Part shown: positions 23,560 to 37,190 of the stretch, one piece after another
Layout of the letters: the number at the start of each line of letters is the position of its first letter
Position numbering within the stretch: position 1 is the first letter of the stretch
From: Polytrichum commune
Taxonomy: Eukaryota > Streptophyta > Polytrichopsida > Polytrichales > Polytrichaceae
Assembly (NCBI GenBank): GCA_950295325.1
Contig: OX485804.1
Span: 47,616,001 to 47,680,000 of the forward strand
DNA length: 64,000 bases
Reading direction: 5' to 3'
Notes under the pieces: model-generated
Told to the model about the DNA's origin: nothing
What the model saw: the letters and a program-made list of their open reading frames with translations, nothing else
Databases searched by the model: none
Position numbers and translations under genes: made by a program

Positions 23560-26500
23560 GATCAAAACATACAGAACTTATATTTGTACTTAACTCACCT
23601 ATTTTCTTCAATTTCACAAAACAATAAACTTACAGGATAGTTTATACTTACACCTTCACCTTCAAGGAATCTTCTCAAAATCTGACTGTCCTCCTTTAAT
23701 TTCAACTCCGTCACCATGCCATACTGCTCAGTGGGATCAAAACTTGTTAGTAAGTTAACAGGAGGCTGGCTGGGTGGCTGGCTTTTGAGTCAGATTGTGA
23801 GAAGTAGGCTTACAGGTAAGTACGATTGGTGCCAACTTTGAGTGCTGGAGCATTGATGGGCAAAAGATCTGGTTGTGCATTGGAATGCGGTCTGTATGTT
23901 TGTGTAAGAATTAAGCAGAGTTCTGAGGGAGACTTGGAGGCTGCTGGCTGGTGGAGGCATTCGCCCACACTGTGTCACATTGGAGGAGAGGCCCGAGTAA
24001 CGGTTGTCCAAATTTTTAATTTTTCCAATCTCCACTTAACTTACTACATACATACATACATACTACAATCATACCGTCATTCTGCGTAGCTTTAAGCTTA
24101 GGTCCTCGAAGTTGATGATGCACCCTGCCTGTCGATGAAGCCAGCGTGCTTGCTGTGGATGGCCATAGCCCGACCTCGGGAGCAGCTATGAGTGATGATG
24201 ATGATGATGATGGCAAGTGAATCATTGAAGGTGTTGGAGTTTGAGGGTCTTCGTACTCAGTACTTACGCTGTTTTGAGGAAGCTTTTTGGGTGAGTGGTG
24301 ATGATGGGGGAGTTCATCAATGAGCCTGTCTCCTCCTTGCCTCCCACTTCAGATTTTGGGAGGAGCCTCCTCAGTTGCATAGATTCTCTTGTCCGAGTTC
24401 TGTTTGTGGAGGAATGTGCGTGAAGAAGGAAAGCTGGCAATGTTGGTGATGTCTGCTCTGCACTCGGATGTTACCTATCCCTTAGAGGTGATCCCTCTTG
24501 AATCCTTGTTTCCCTTTACTGGATTTGGAGAGTCTGGGGGGGTTGGTGGTCGAGAGAGTAGAAAGAGGTTGGCGTTGTGGAAGTGTGATTCGTGGGGAGT
24601 ATGCAGGATGGGCTATGTCGACACAATTTGTGCACCCGGGAAGCTGAGAATGAGACTATAGCAGGCTTTTTGGGTGTCCTGTGCTCTGATCTGTGCGGAG
24701 AGGTGAGGACATTCACTCCAGGTATCATCGAATCAACTCCTTGGGAGAAAATCCTTGTCACAGGTGGATGGGGGTAAGCAGTGGCCCAGACATTGATTAT
24801 CTGGCCACCGACGCATTGAGTTGAAGTGTAGAACACCTTGGAGCTATGCCCCTCTCTCTGTCCCTGTATTTTATATCTTGAGCGACCTCTCATTACCGTT
24901 CACCATCCTCTGTATAACACATTGAGCTCCAATCCGGATTCCGCATATGAAAATAATCCCGATTCTGCACCGATTCTATTGGTTATACTCGAGGACTTTG
25001 GAGCTGGGACTCGCAAACAGGTTCGACATTTAACGTACCACAGGTGATCATTATTGCGGGTTGACCAAAATTTGCGACTCTAAATAGGTACCTGGGCTCC
25101 GAGGAGAGCTGTGTTGAAAGTGAGGGCAGTCATGGAAGCGATGCAGACACTTGCAAACTTTGATCATCCTGTTGCCCTAACCCGGACTTGGAATGTCAAT
25201 GATGGGTTATCGGGAAGACCTAACCTTCGGAAGCATGAGATTGAGATGCTCGCCTTGGGTTACATTGCTTCAGACGAATCATTGATGCAATGCAGGGATA
25301 TAGGATAGGATAGGTCTTTCCCTCAGATTTGTACCCCTCTTTTTCTTCTTCTGGGATTATTATTGGCTTGATACAGCACTCTCGGATGCCCAGCTACAAA
25401 TAACTCCGGAATCTCTTCCTTGAGGGCAAACAAATGTTGGAGTATTCTGTTTTTTCGACTCTCTAGCTTCCGCCGCAGATCTGGCTGCTGTGTCACATGT
25501 AGTCCACCTGATACTCTTTCTCTGATTCATTGCCTCTGGCCATTGGAAGAGAGCTCTAATTCCCCCTTGTATAAATTTTCTGTGGGGATTACAAGTAGGG
25601 TCTGAATTTTTTGAGCTCGAGCGAGCTTCTTATGTAACTGTGGAGCCATGGTTCAGTCCTTCTTGGGCTTCAGTGGCAACTCGAGCCCTTAGGCTTGTTG
25701 GTAGCAGAGCATATTCTAGGGTAGGAGGTGAGTGCTTTTGTGAGTCCCGGAGAAGTGGCTAGTTAGAGGAATTCGACAGTTGTGGTGCTTGAACAATATA
25801 GAGGTTGGCAATTACAAGTCTTGGTGGTTTACGGGTTTAGAGTCGTGTTGAACCCTTAAAATGTGGAGGAAATTGGGAATATCAGGGTTTTGCACCAATT
25901 TATTGGTGAATTGGGCTGGAATAATTGGATGTCGTTTTGTCACATTCTAATCAGTTGAAACCAATTCGGGGTCTCATCTTGTCCTCCGATGTCTCTATTT
26001 GGATGTAGGCTTCCCCGGCAGGAATTCTTTAACATCTTGTTTTTTCTGAACTGCGTCGTGATAGGATACTGGGGTTATTGCTTTTTTGAGTTGCACACGA
26101 CCTTCAAGAAAATGCCTTAAGTTGCATTCTCCACAGAAGATGAAATGAGCCAATATGACAACTCAGAGTAGCACTCTAGAAGGTTTATAGTGTGCGAGTT
26201 GTGCAACAGTGGCAAAACATTTGTATAGCTTGGCTCTTCAACATTGTTTATACGAAGAGTGAAAGCAAGGCGAGCATTCGAAATCTGTGAGCTTTGTATT
26301 TGGCAAATTGGATTATGCAGGATGATTGCTATTATACGATGGATGCAAAATCTGGGATTCTGCATTCTTGTATGCCTTGCATGCCTTTTATATTTCTGAT
26401 AAATTGCGTTGTTGCTGAATTTTGGATTTTTCTTCGAAGTTCAACCCTAAATTGGGCTACGGTTAAAAGGATCGCTCACTTTAAATCACTATGCAAAGTT

Positions 26501-27849
26501 GGTTGAAGTTTACAGATACCCACATTGTGAAGTTTCATCAATAGTGTCACAGAAGTGTTGAGTTTTCAACTGTCTGCAACTGTGCAAAAATAACGTTTGC
26601 CATGCATGCTTGAAATATCTGTCTGTTGAACTGTTATGGTATTTTCTTCACCTCAAGGATCTGATATCTGATAGATCACTTTGTTGCTTGAGTCTGGTTT
26701 CTGAAGTTTAATCCAAAATAGGGCTTACGGTTGTCAGGGTTCCCCACATTGGATGTGCTATTCCAACTGTGAATGATTTAAAAGAAACTTCTTTTGACAG
26801 ACTTCAACCATTTTCTTTTCAGACTTTTGGCTGTAAATGAAACGAATGGGCGCATCAATCGACTAATTGTGGTTCACAACTCAACTTGAGCAAGAGCCAG
26901 GTACGAGAACAAACACTTTGACGAATATAGCTAAGTTTGGCAAATAATTTGATTGTAATCTCTCAGTTCCTATGCAGCATGTCAGATACTCATGTTACAG
27001 AACAGACTTCCTGTACCCATTGTACAATTTAAAGGTTTCAGTGAAAGAACATAAGGTACGAGTGGCAATGAGTGTGTCTAGGGATCAATCTTACGTTCAA
27101 CTTACAGTTGCTCAATCTTTCTACATCAAATGGTTCGTTGTAATTTAGATTTCTCATAGTTTGCCTCAGGGGTGAGGCTCAATCCATGCTTGTTCTTAAT
27201 CAGAAAGCAATGGGTTACACAGGAGATTTGTGTGTAGTGCTGAAACTAAGTCTCTGGTGTATTTAAATCCACAATTAGAGTTTGCTTATGCCCCCACAAC
27301 CTGAACTATATTGTCTCCGGCGAATAATTGAAAAATTTGGTTTCACCAAAAGCGGTACTACTTGATAGTCCCTAACTTCATGGGCGATAACACTTAAAAA
27401 AGACTCATAGCATTTTTTAAGTGGTGCAGTCGGTGTTCTCCTTATATAAGAATCCTGGAGAGTATACACTCTTTTTGGCAAGGTCTTTAAGTTGAACCTT
27501 GGTAGGTGGGAGAAGGCTTTGTCTAAGATAGGTAACAATGAGGTGTCAACTAAAGAGAGCTTGCCACGACATGCTTGGCATTCATGCATGTAATCAAGGA
27601 CCTTGTGTCTTGGATTTATTCTTGAAGCTAGAATAGAATGTGAACTTCCTTACACATGCTTAAGAATGCTATGCTTTAGTCCATGATGATTGGGTTTATA
27701 GTATAATGTCACAATTTCAGCACACAAATCCTTTGCTGTTTGCAGTGCAATGGTTTGGTCCTCGAGGTCGGATGAGAACGAGACAGGAGTGAAGGAGTCC
27801 TCCATGTTCGGGTGGAAAGCAAGGTGAATTTGGAGAGGCATACGCTGCA
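23560..27849. other. Upstream region of SCAR
   Basis: Composition is closer to genic (balanced GC, TTCTTCTT-rich parts near 25340), so it may hold the SCAR promoter and a long intron-containing leader. No supported protein was found in any frame. Confidence 0.4.
26404..26755. repeat. Weak tandem duplication upstream of SCAR
   Basis: TGAATTTTGGATTTTTCTTC / GAAGTTCAACCCTAAATTGG / GCTACGGTT at 26416-26465 resembles GAGTCTGGTTTCTGAAGTTT / AATCCAAAATAGGGCTTACGG at 26690-26735, offset about 275 bases. Similarity is limited. Confidence 0.35.
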
Positions 27850-30800
27850 ATGCCTCTGGTGCGCTATGAAGTTCGGTGTGAGCACAAGTTGGCCAATCCC
27901 GAGCTCTACCGCACGGTGCATCGAGATGACTCCGAGGGGCTACTTGAGGGTGTGGCCATGGCTGGCTTTGTGGGCATCGTCCGCCAGCTTGGCGACCTCG
28001 CCGAGTATGTCCCCATCATCCCCTCATTCAGTTTTAATGGAACTGTTCAATAATCTCAAGTTCAAGAAATCAGAAAGTTTAGGGCAAAACCATCATCCAA
28101 GAATTTCCATTGCCCTGTGCAAGTGATTTCCTCACTAGAGTTGTCCCTATTTTGTCGAAAGTTGGTCGCCTATAATATTCCATTAGTTGTTTTGCAACAA
28201 TATCAATAATCTATTTCTACCTGTGGTGCATGCTTGGAGGTAGTGCTTGAGTTTGAATGACCAACCTATTTCGGTTCATTGAGGACCAAACTCCATGTAG
28301 GACCTCTTGGCATGCCAATATGTGAGTTTGACCCGCAATGAACTGATTTAGAATTTTTCTTTGTTCGAACCTCCCCACTACCTCGAATTAGGCACCAAAA
28401 CCTTACTGAATATGAAAGGCGTTGTATGCAAAACAACCAACTCCCGACCAAAAGCCATGTTGAGTCAGAGGATAACTCTATTGTCTTATTGTACGTAGAC
28501 CTTACCTTGTCTGTTGGGGCTGTTTTGCAACATTGTTTGGTGCTTCGTACATTTTTCTCTTGCAGGATCACGCCACCAACAATGTGATTGTTCATTTATG
28601 CTCCTCAACTGGTACATCACTTTTTAGGAGATTATGGTAGGAAGCTTAGTGTTTCTTTTTTTTTTGCAGGTTTGCAGCTGAGATTTTCCATGACCTTCAC
28701 GAAGATATCATGACGATTGTATCAAGGAGTCAGAACTTGAAGACTCGGGTGACCCAGCTGGAGGCCAACTTGCCTGCAATTGAAAAGGCTTTGCTTGCAG
28801 AGGCTAGTCAATTCAGATTCGCATACACTGAACGTAAGCTACCAGCTTCTGACCTTCTTTTTCCATCCCTATACTTTGTTGGACGTAAATGGGTGAGTGT
28901 CTACCTACACATCCTGTAAGCTTCATTAGATTGCACCTATAATAGTTTTCTCTCAAGACTTGTGGCGAGCTTCATCATTTGTGTTATTTACGTTGCTATT
29001 TATTCCGGAATACTGAGTTGTAAAGCTAAGGGACATAGAAGAATCTACATGATAAGTAAGGAGATTTCGTGATGAATCAAGGATTAGCATTTAGGAACAT
29101 ATTTATCCAGTCTCCTTTTGGAGGTAGAAGTCGTCTTTAGTTGGTGTTCTCCATAGTAGGTTGGTGGTGCAAATTTTTTGAACCTTTAATTTCACAATGA
29201 CAAGTATTTCACATTGCTTTCCTTACAATGATATCTTAACAGGATCAAAATGGCGGTCCGCTCTGCCAATTGACCAGAGCCAGTGTGCCCAAGGAGAGCT
29301 CCCACACTTTGTCCGAAATTTCTATGAAGATTGTCGTGGACCTCCTCGACTTTTTCTTCTTGATAAGTATGGAGTTTTCTCTAGAATCCACCCCTGATTC
29401 AATTTGAAATTAGTGGCTAACACTTTGTCTTTCCCTCACTGTCAAAGTGCTATCATTGCTAGAAACTTACTGACATTTGAAGTGATGAGTGCCAGATTTG
29501 ATGCTGCTGGGCAAGGGGCATGTGTGAAAAGATACACAGACCCCACGTTTTTCAGACTTAATTGGGCTGCTTCGCAGCTGGAGAGAGCGGAGCGAGCAGA
29601 GAGGGAGCGACAAGCACAGAAAGAAGTTAATACTCTACCTGTAACCTAGCTTTCAGCATCACCTATATGTCACAAACCACACTATAGCTGGTGGGGTGTA
29701 TGTAAATTCAATTCCAACAACGAACCCACAAGGTTTTTTTTTCCCAGCAGTCATTGAACCTGGCTGATTGTCATCACACCTTATAATTAAGGATAAGGTC
29801 AAGCAGAGGACTCTATAAAACACAATATGAATTTGTGACAGCAGAAAGGTCAATCAGTTGCCAGACTAAATCCTTGAATTTTCTATCCACAATCATAAAA
29901 ACCCATGTGGAGATTTGGTGAACCGTAGATAGTCACTGCCGCTGATTAGCAAAATGCTGATCATAGTACAATTTCTGACTATACAGCTTGACATTTCTTC
30001 GTACAATCTGTCACCAATAGCTGTACACAATGATGACATTGTGGAGGGCCACCAATTACATTGCCTTTAGCCTTCTTGACCTGACTAGAAACATTTACTA
30101 ATCATGGGAAATTAAGAACACCTTATTAGTATTATGCCCATTTAAGTAATTGTGACTGAGGTGGACCATTGTGGGTGTGTTGGCCAGAAGAAAAGTCGTA
30201 CTATCAGCAATGGTAATGGTGGTCTGCATCTCTATTCCAGGTACAGGTTACCTACATGACGTCCACTTAGAAAGAGATCCTATTATGAGTGTTCCAGGAA
30301 CATTCTAGAAGTTATCAACCCTCCTGACCTGTCCTCTTTGGAATGTGGAACCTTGTCTATGATTGCACTTTAGTCATGCATTGAGTATTCTTTGATAGAT
30401 AGTCCTTGTGTAATTGAGTGAGGAATCAACCAGTATCATTTGGAGTCCAACATGGTTGGTGACACTCTGGTGTCATTTTTGTGAAAGTGCTCCTGGTTAG
30501 TCGTCCCAGGACCACCCAAACTGATGAATCTCTGAACGGTCGTACCATTGTGGTACTCCAATTTCAGAGCGCCATTATTACCAAGTCACCCTGAGAATCT
30601 GGAAGGTATTGGGTATTCTTGGATAGATAGCCCTTGTATATTTTTGTGAGGAATTAAGCAGTATGATTGGGAGTGTGACGCGGTTGTTGAATTCTGGTGT
30701 TAATCTTTTAAAAGTAGAGGTCCTGGTTAGATTTCCCATGACACAGATTGATTAAACAAACTGGTGAATTTCTGAATGGTGGTGACTTGTTTTACTCGAA

Positions 30801-33800
30801 ATTTGTGGTTCAGAGAGCCATTGTTGCCGACTCACTTTGAGAATCTGGAAGGCTTCACCGGGGACTTCAACTTGCCACTTACGCCGGAGCTCCGCTCGCG
30901 GCGGTTGGATCGAGTTCCGGAGCTCACAACTGAGGGTGATCTGACTCCATCTGGAGCTCAATCGCCCGAGCGAACCTTTGAACAGCTGGAAGTCATCAAG
31001 GGGCCAGTCCTTGCACCCCTCAAGATCACTGCTAAGGACATCGAAAATGCACATTTGGGTCGAAAACGTGCGTTGAACGATTCAGAGACATCATCCTCTT
31101 CCTCGGATGGGGCAAGCATGGGCGAGTATTTTGTGGACGCTCTTACGACCATGGGGTCAGATGTGGAGTCAGATACTGACTCTCGTTACCGGTGGGATCC
31201 TGATGCCCTTAACCACCACCACCACCATAGTTTTGAAGCGGACAAGTCCACCTCAGCAACACTCAATCACTTGGCTTTAAAGGCACATGTTGAGGTGTAT
31301 CGACAAACGCCTCCCCGGGGGGTCGTGAACCTTGAACATAATACAAATGATGAGAATTTCTCACCATTGAGACTCGAGGCTCCAAGCAAAGTGGCAGGAT
31401 ATTGTGAGGAGGAGGAGGAGGAGGAGGAGGAGCCAATGACTTCTTCACTACTGCTTGATCAGCCCTCGACTATGGAGCATGAAGACGACGATGCGCATTT
31501 TGGCAACGACAGTGAAACCAAGAATGATTTTGGCACTCCACAACAAGAAGATATCCGGAACTCAACTGTGGTTATTATGAACCATGAAGACACTCTTCCT
31601 GTCCTTGAGGTTCTTTATAAATCGAGTCTCGAAGTGTACGATGAGTCATCACGGCCGCAACAAGCTCATCGCAGCACAGATCTTGTGAGGGTGAGTGAAG
31701 GAAGAAGTAGTCTTCTTCGACAGGATTCAGGAGATCAGTCATTCATTACAGGTGACGATAACATGTGGATGTCGTTGAATGGTGAGGTATCAGCTTCCTT
31801 GGATAATGATGCCATACAGAGTGGTTCACCATCGAGCTATAACGACTTCGTGACGACTGGTGATCATGTAACGCAGAAGCAAAATGGTCGAACAGTTATA
31901 ACCCTGGTTGACACGGAAGTTGAAGACTTGTCATCTCCTCGATCGAATGGTCTTACAGTCAGTGGATCTGGCACTGGAATTACACAAGGTGGTCATCATG
32001 TCTTAACCCTGACGACCACCGCGGATAATGAAGGCTTGACACCTCCTAGGTCGAATGGTTGTGAGGCCGATAATGATGATGATTATTTTAGCACACCAAT
32101 GCAAGAGGATAGTCGTCCCAGTCCCTTGACAGATTTGGAATATGATTCAACGCCACCTCCGAGGAGAAATGGTTCTGCGGAGTCCAGCAGCACCAAGGTG
32201 GAAGCTCGCAGGAGGTGGGAAATTGGTGGACACACCTTAGACAAATCGATTTTGCTGCATGATAGGAAACGAGTCAATGAGAAGAAGTCAGAGGACGTGG
32301 CAATCAACCTAGCGCAGACTAATAGATACGAATTAGCATACAGCTTGTCGTCAAACACGTCGAGCCCCTACACACAGCTTTCGACATCATCGGCTCTAGA
32401 AGATGAAGAAGAGTATACGTCATCGGCGAGTTCGTCCCCGAAGTTGACAGCCTTCTGTGCATTGCTGTCGCCTCCCGGGTCGCCACCAAGATTGTCCCGT
32501 GGGTTGATGGGATCGCCCGCCTTGTACAATGCAAAGCTCCGCTCTGGCCTCAGTAGCCCAATCTCGCCACCGATCATTTCTTTCCTTTGCTCTTCGCCGA
32601 CAGCCTCGAGGCCACCTCACGAGTCACCCTTCCTTCAATTGGAAAACGCCAGTTCCCCTCCACTACCACCACTCCCGCTGCCTCCACCAATGTCGCCACC
32701 TCTGCCGGAGTTGACACAGTACGAGTCCCCGTCACGACTTTCAACAAATGCTGCTTTCGCTACGAGTACTTCACCCGCAATTATTGCTGTACGTTCATCA
32801 AAAGTGTTGAAATATGACCTGTTTTTACAACTGCACAACAGAGTTATCCTCATAACTCAACATGACTTTTGGTTTGGAATTGGTTTTTTTGCATACAACG
32901 CCTTCCATGATCGGTAAGTTTTCGGTGCATGCTTGCAGATAGTGTGGAGGTTTGAACGAAGCAGTACATTCTATATCGGTTTATTGAGGGTCAAACTCAT
33001 TTTGGTATGTCAAGATGTGCTAAAATGAGTTTGGTCCTCAACGAACCGAAATAGGTTCTTCATTCAAACCCAAATACTACCTCAAATCATGCACCACAAG
33101 AGGAAAGAAATTATTGAAATTGTATGAAAACCACCAACAGAAAATCAGTGGGGACCAACTCTTGAAGTAAAGTCCCATTTAAAGGATCACTATACAATTG
33201 AGAAAATTGTATGATCGATCTGGCACGTTTGATTTGCTCCATTTGAATATGCTGTAGGCTGTAAGTTTCCGTGTGATGAATTTTGCTCTTTTGACAAAAC
33301 CAGAGCCTGTATAGCCATACAAGGTGGAAAATCACATAAGTCTTGATTAGGCTGTGAACAGCTTACAGCTCGAACAAGTTTTCCTGCTAATGCTCACAGA
33401 ATGTGAAACATAAATTGTAGTAATAACCCTTTGTTATAGTAGCTATAATACTCCTGTTAGATTGATCATAGCATTTTACAGATTGTCCGGTTTTTGAGGC
33501 TCATGGGTACAGTATATCAGTCTATTCATCAAACTTGAAAGGGCTGACTTCCTCTGACGGTTTTGTCCTGGATGTAAACTTTTGCAGCTAAAACCCTCAC
33601 TAGGGGCTGATCAAGGATATGCCCTCAAGAATCAGAGCTTGCAACTTGAGCAAAATAGACCCAAGGTATGAACTTAGCTAATTATTGAATTGGCAAATCA
33701 TTCTCTTTTTTGGTTTGAATCATGTTGTCATTGTGAGTATGTGTATTGCTGTCGGGAAGATTTACAATGTTACAGTATAGCTGGCCTTTGAAACACCAGT

Positions 33801-34816
33801 GGGTTCCGATGGCCTTAGGTCACAAATTATATTCACAATTAAGTTAATCATGATCTCTGCAGATTGAACGGTGACAATCTACCAAACCTTGAACAACTGC
33901 CAAAATAACTATAGTTAACTAGATTTTTTTAATACATTTTAGGGAACAACTATAGTTACCTAGAAAAAAATCAAGTATTATTACATATTTGAAGAAGTTT
34001 GCCTCTTGATTTGCTTCAGTTGAGGGTCTTTAATATGCTTGGGCCATTGAGGATCATCAAGAAACGCCTTTATATGATCACTCATAGTGTTGGGCTCTGG
34101 AACAACCTCCATGTACACCAACACAAATAACACACTAGTGATGCTACAACACTACAACATAATTTCTTGAACATGTTGCACTCAACTTTAGTTAACTAGA
34201 TATTTAGTTAACTAGATATAACTATAGTTAACTACATTTTTTGATTGGTCAAATCGCGAACAACTTTAGTTACGAAAGGCAACTAGTTAACTAATAGTTG
34301 AATTAGTTGGTTAGTTTTCCAAGGTTTGCAATCTACTAAGGTTACTTTTTTTTGAGGTAATTCTGCCTGAATTTAGAAGTTAAAGTACTTTGCATACAGA
34401 TGTTTACTTCTTCTGTAATTTTGCTGGCAGCCCCATAGTGTTCGGACCTCAGGAGCCCCAAGGCTCAGAACGTGGACAAACCCCTCCAAGTCTGATGTGG
34501 AGGCCACCCTCCTTGCGATCCGCCAGGTATGTCAGTCTTCATTTTATTTTTATGACTAGGAGTTGACTTTGTGTGGAAATGGAAATGTGATTTTCAGTGG
34601 CTAATGCATCACAGAATTAAAATGAACCGTACATGGTGCTTCATTTCATCTTTAGTAGTATCAAAAAATGTAAATCCACGTGAGGATTCAAGTGGATCTC
34701 AGTCAGAAAAGAGAGCCCCGAAATGGCACGTTCCTTGACCTTAAGTGTGTTGTTGCGTGTAGGCGGCAGCCATTGCAAGTGACGATGAAACGAGGAGTGA
34801 GCATCCAAGTGATTAG
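27850..34816 (+). CDS. SCAR: SCAR/WAVE-family protein (8 coding exons, 928 aa)
   Basis: Subunit of the SCAR/WAVE complex, which activates Arp2/3 actin nucleation at the plasma membrane. Exons: 27850-28004, 28670-28833, 29243-29366, 29496-29640, 30818-32788, 33588-33665, 34431-34526, 34763-34816. Phases join throughout and introns are GT-AG. Residues 1-~182 form the SCAR homology domain: it starts MPLVRYEV, then [33 protein letters not shown] across exons 1-2 is written here as landmarks LLEGVAMAG and [11 protein letters not shown], then [14 protein letters not shown] and [11 protein letters not shown] in exons 3-4. A basic stretch rich in ER/AER repeats follows. The 657-codon exon 5 is low complexity, with His, Glu and Pro runs ([11 protein letters not shown]) and three SNG/RNG repeats. 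Exons 6-8 align loosely with the plant WCA tail ([24 protein letters not shown]). The acidic tail lacks the usual tryptophan. The 3' end of exon 4 and the start of exon 5 are the least certain junctions. Confidence 0.9.
28162..28450. mobile_element. Foldback element, copy 1 (SCAR intron 1)
   Basis: Outer inverted ends TTGGTCG and TTGTTTTGCA..AA (revcomp TGCAAAACAACCAA) enclose an inner pair GGTGCATGCTTGGAGGTAGT / ACTACCTC..GCACC. The centre holds ACCTCTTGGCATGCCAA. The same arrangement recurs at 32865-33147 and 60219-60501. Confidence 0.7.
30372..30855. repeat. Tandem duplication (~240 bp) in SCAR intron 4 reaching into exon 5
   Basis: Copy 1 (about 30372-30607) and copy 2 (about 30608-30855) share TGGATAGATAGCCCTTGT, GTGAGGAATTAA, GGTCCTGGTTAG, GTGAATTTCTGAA and GAGAATCTGGAAGG. 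Copy 2 includes the acceptor and first 12 codons of SCAR exon 5. Confidence 0.75.
32865..33147. mobile_element. Foldback element, copy 2 (SCAR intron 5)
   Basis: Carries TTTTTTGCATACAACGCC on the left, GGTGCATGCTTGCAGATAGT, a central inverted pair TCAAACTCATTTTGG / CTAAAATGAGTTTGG, and CTACCTCAAATCATGCACCAC on the right. It is the most diverged of the three at its outer ends. Confidence 0.6.
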
Positions 34817-36779
34817 ACTATTAGCTGATGTGTTGTTGACAGACCATTATGATGTCCTCACTTAGGGACAATAGGGGAATCCCTTTATATACATACTCTA
34901 GAGGAATGGACACTAAGAACCCAATTTTGAGTAAAAATTAGGTGGCAGACACTACTTGAAGACACTTGTATTATCCAATGCCATTGGTGCATTGTTGAAA
35001 TAGAGGGAACATACATGGTGCTTTTTATGTCTACCCAGGTCCCCACTCTGTATAGTTAAAGTTATGAATCGGTTATTATGTAATGACCAATTTTTGGCAT
35101 CTTGGAGGATTTTCTTGGCATCTTGGCACACCTACATACTGAATAGATTGCTGTACAAAGATTTTCCTCTCTTCTCTTGCAAGCAAGTTAGGGCCTCCTT
35201 CCATGTGAATGTAAGGCAGGTGTACACATTTTTGGTTTGTGACATATTCTAGATACCTAAAATTGAGAGTATAATGGAAACAATGCGAATGTTACATGGT
35301 TTTGAAACAATGAAAGCCAAGTGGAGGTAGAGTATGACCTATTCGGACACAAGGGAAGTCCCAATGTAATACACCATGACGCAGACAAGTGAACATAGGT
35401 AGGGCAATTGCTGTGCCAAATTTATGCTTTAAGAATTATAAGGCATTAATAGCAAGAGCGGGCACATGTCACTTGCAATGTCATATTCTCAGTATCATAG
35501 GGTTTCAGGCAAAGCCAATAGATTATTCAAAAGCATTTGGTTGAGAGGTGGGACATGACGTAGATGGGTAGTATAAACAGAAGCCCCCTATATAACCACA
35601 ATGGATTTTGGAACATTTTAGATAAAAAAGTATTCAAGAAATTAAGATATGATCCAAACATTTTTGACTCGTATGGCTCCTGAGTCCACTTTGGAAAGCT
35701 AATCCAACAATGTAAGGCACATGAATCAGGTTGCTCTATGTACCTATAACTTGCCAACATGTCTGGAATAGGTGTGATAACTACCTTAAAGGGAAGATTG
35801 CATGTGTCAAGGCCCAGTATTGTCTCATAAAGTGGTAATCAGTCATACAGGTGTAGATTTGCATCTCTTCTCAGACAAAAATGGTCAGATATGGCTAGAG
35901 CTCTTTTACACGTTAATATTTGATGTTGCTGTAGATACTTATAACCTTGGATCACAATCAGCAATGCTTTTTTGAGCAAATAATTACTGACCCTTCCATG
36001 TTTCAGTGGTCCAAGTACTCTTGAGCATGTTGCTTTTGTTTTCATCTGCGAAATTGTACCAGGTTCGTCATCTACTGGTGTTGGAAAATCCTGTCCTTAT
36101 CCTCAATGGAGGAAATAGAGGTGCTTACAAACCTCAATATTCTGGAGTTTGGAAACTACAGGACCAAGAGTAACCTGACTTCCAAACCATACCTGCTCAT
36201 CAACAGAATCCACGATGTCTAGGTGTCTAGGTTACCCAGGTGATTCAATTGTAGACCTGCTTGGGAACTTGTAGAACGATGCAAAATATAAACCATATCC
36301 ATGTTTAAAGATACAATGACCACCTTTTGGAGCAAAGTGAAATTGTGGCATGAGTTATGGCCCTGGGAAGATGGGCATGTGGTTTACATTATCCTGGTCT
36401 TGAGCCCTAATTGTGTAATCCGCAGCCTGAAAGGTTGCTCTCCCTCCTCTAGAGGAAACTTGCGAGGAAAATCCACAGATGCTGCGACGCGCATCGTCCC
36501 AAATTTCCCAATTGGGAATTTTTGGTCCTCAAACTCTACTCCTGTTGACATGCAAACACAATCACGTTCTTAGATATGTAAATGTAAGAAACAACCACTT
36601 CTCCACCACATTCATAATTTGGAGATTTAGTGTTATAAGCACCAAACTTTGAAGGAGTCGAGAATATAATGTGATGGTGTGCTTAGAAATTTGACGTCGC
36701 TGAGCTAGAGAAAGATTAGGAGTCCTTAATGTTCAATCATCAAATTTACCATTCAAGTGTTCACAACAGATGCCTAAAT
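34817..36779. other. 3' flank of SCAR
   Basis: No gene recognised. It includes the SCAR 3'UTR. Confidence 0.5.
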
Positions 36780-37190
36780 GCTCCAATCCTTTGGATTTTC
36801 ATCACTCCTATTCCAGCTAAACCCTAAACCAATAGAAACTTCCCAATGCAGCATTCACTAACATTCATGCCAACTTCAAATACAGAGAGAAACCACCATA
36901 TGCACAAGGCCTGAATACCTCTTCATTCCCACATGAATGACAAGAGACTTCCACCAAAAACGAATTCTTGAAGATTCACGGTCCAAACCTTTGGAAATCT
37001 CATCACCCCAGTTTCAGCAAAACCCTAGACCAATAGAACAACCCAATGCAGCATTCACCGGCATTCATGCGAGCCCAATTAAAACGAAACTGCCACACGC
37101 ACATAGAATCTGATCTAAAGAACGCTTTCTTTACACATGAAGAATATGTGACTTCCACCAAAAATGAAATTCTTGAAAAATCTGAAGTTC
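36780..37190. repeat. Tandem duplication (~200 bp) downstream of the 258-aa gene
   Basis: Units about 36780-36985 and 36985-37190 share TTTGGATTTTCATCACTCC-like, CCAGCTAAACCCTAAACCAA / CAGCAAAACCCTAGACCAA, CCCAATGCAGCATTCAC, ACATTCATGC and GACTTCCACCAAAAA. It lies in or just beyond the 3' region of the gene. Confidence 0.75.

Noticed and set aside
24389-24893. Overlapping frames on both strands near 24.4-24.9 kb
   Set aside because: Genic composition, but no protein family is recognisable and plausible exons do not join in phase.
27275-27589. 104-codon minus-strand frame
   Set aside because: No recognisable domain, no supporting neighbouring exons, and it lies just upstream of SCAR where leader sequence is expected.
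28005-28053. SCAR exon 1 reading through to a stop at 28053
   Set aside because: A GTATGT donor at 28005 and acceptor before 28670 restore the conserved [12 protein letters not shown] reading, so the read-through is intron.
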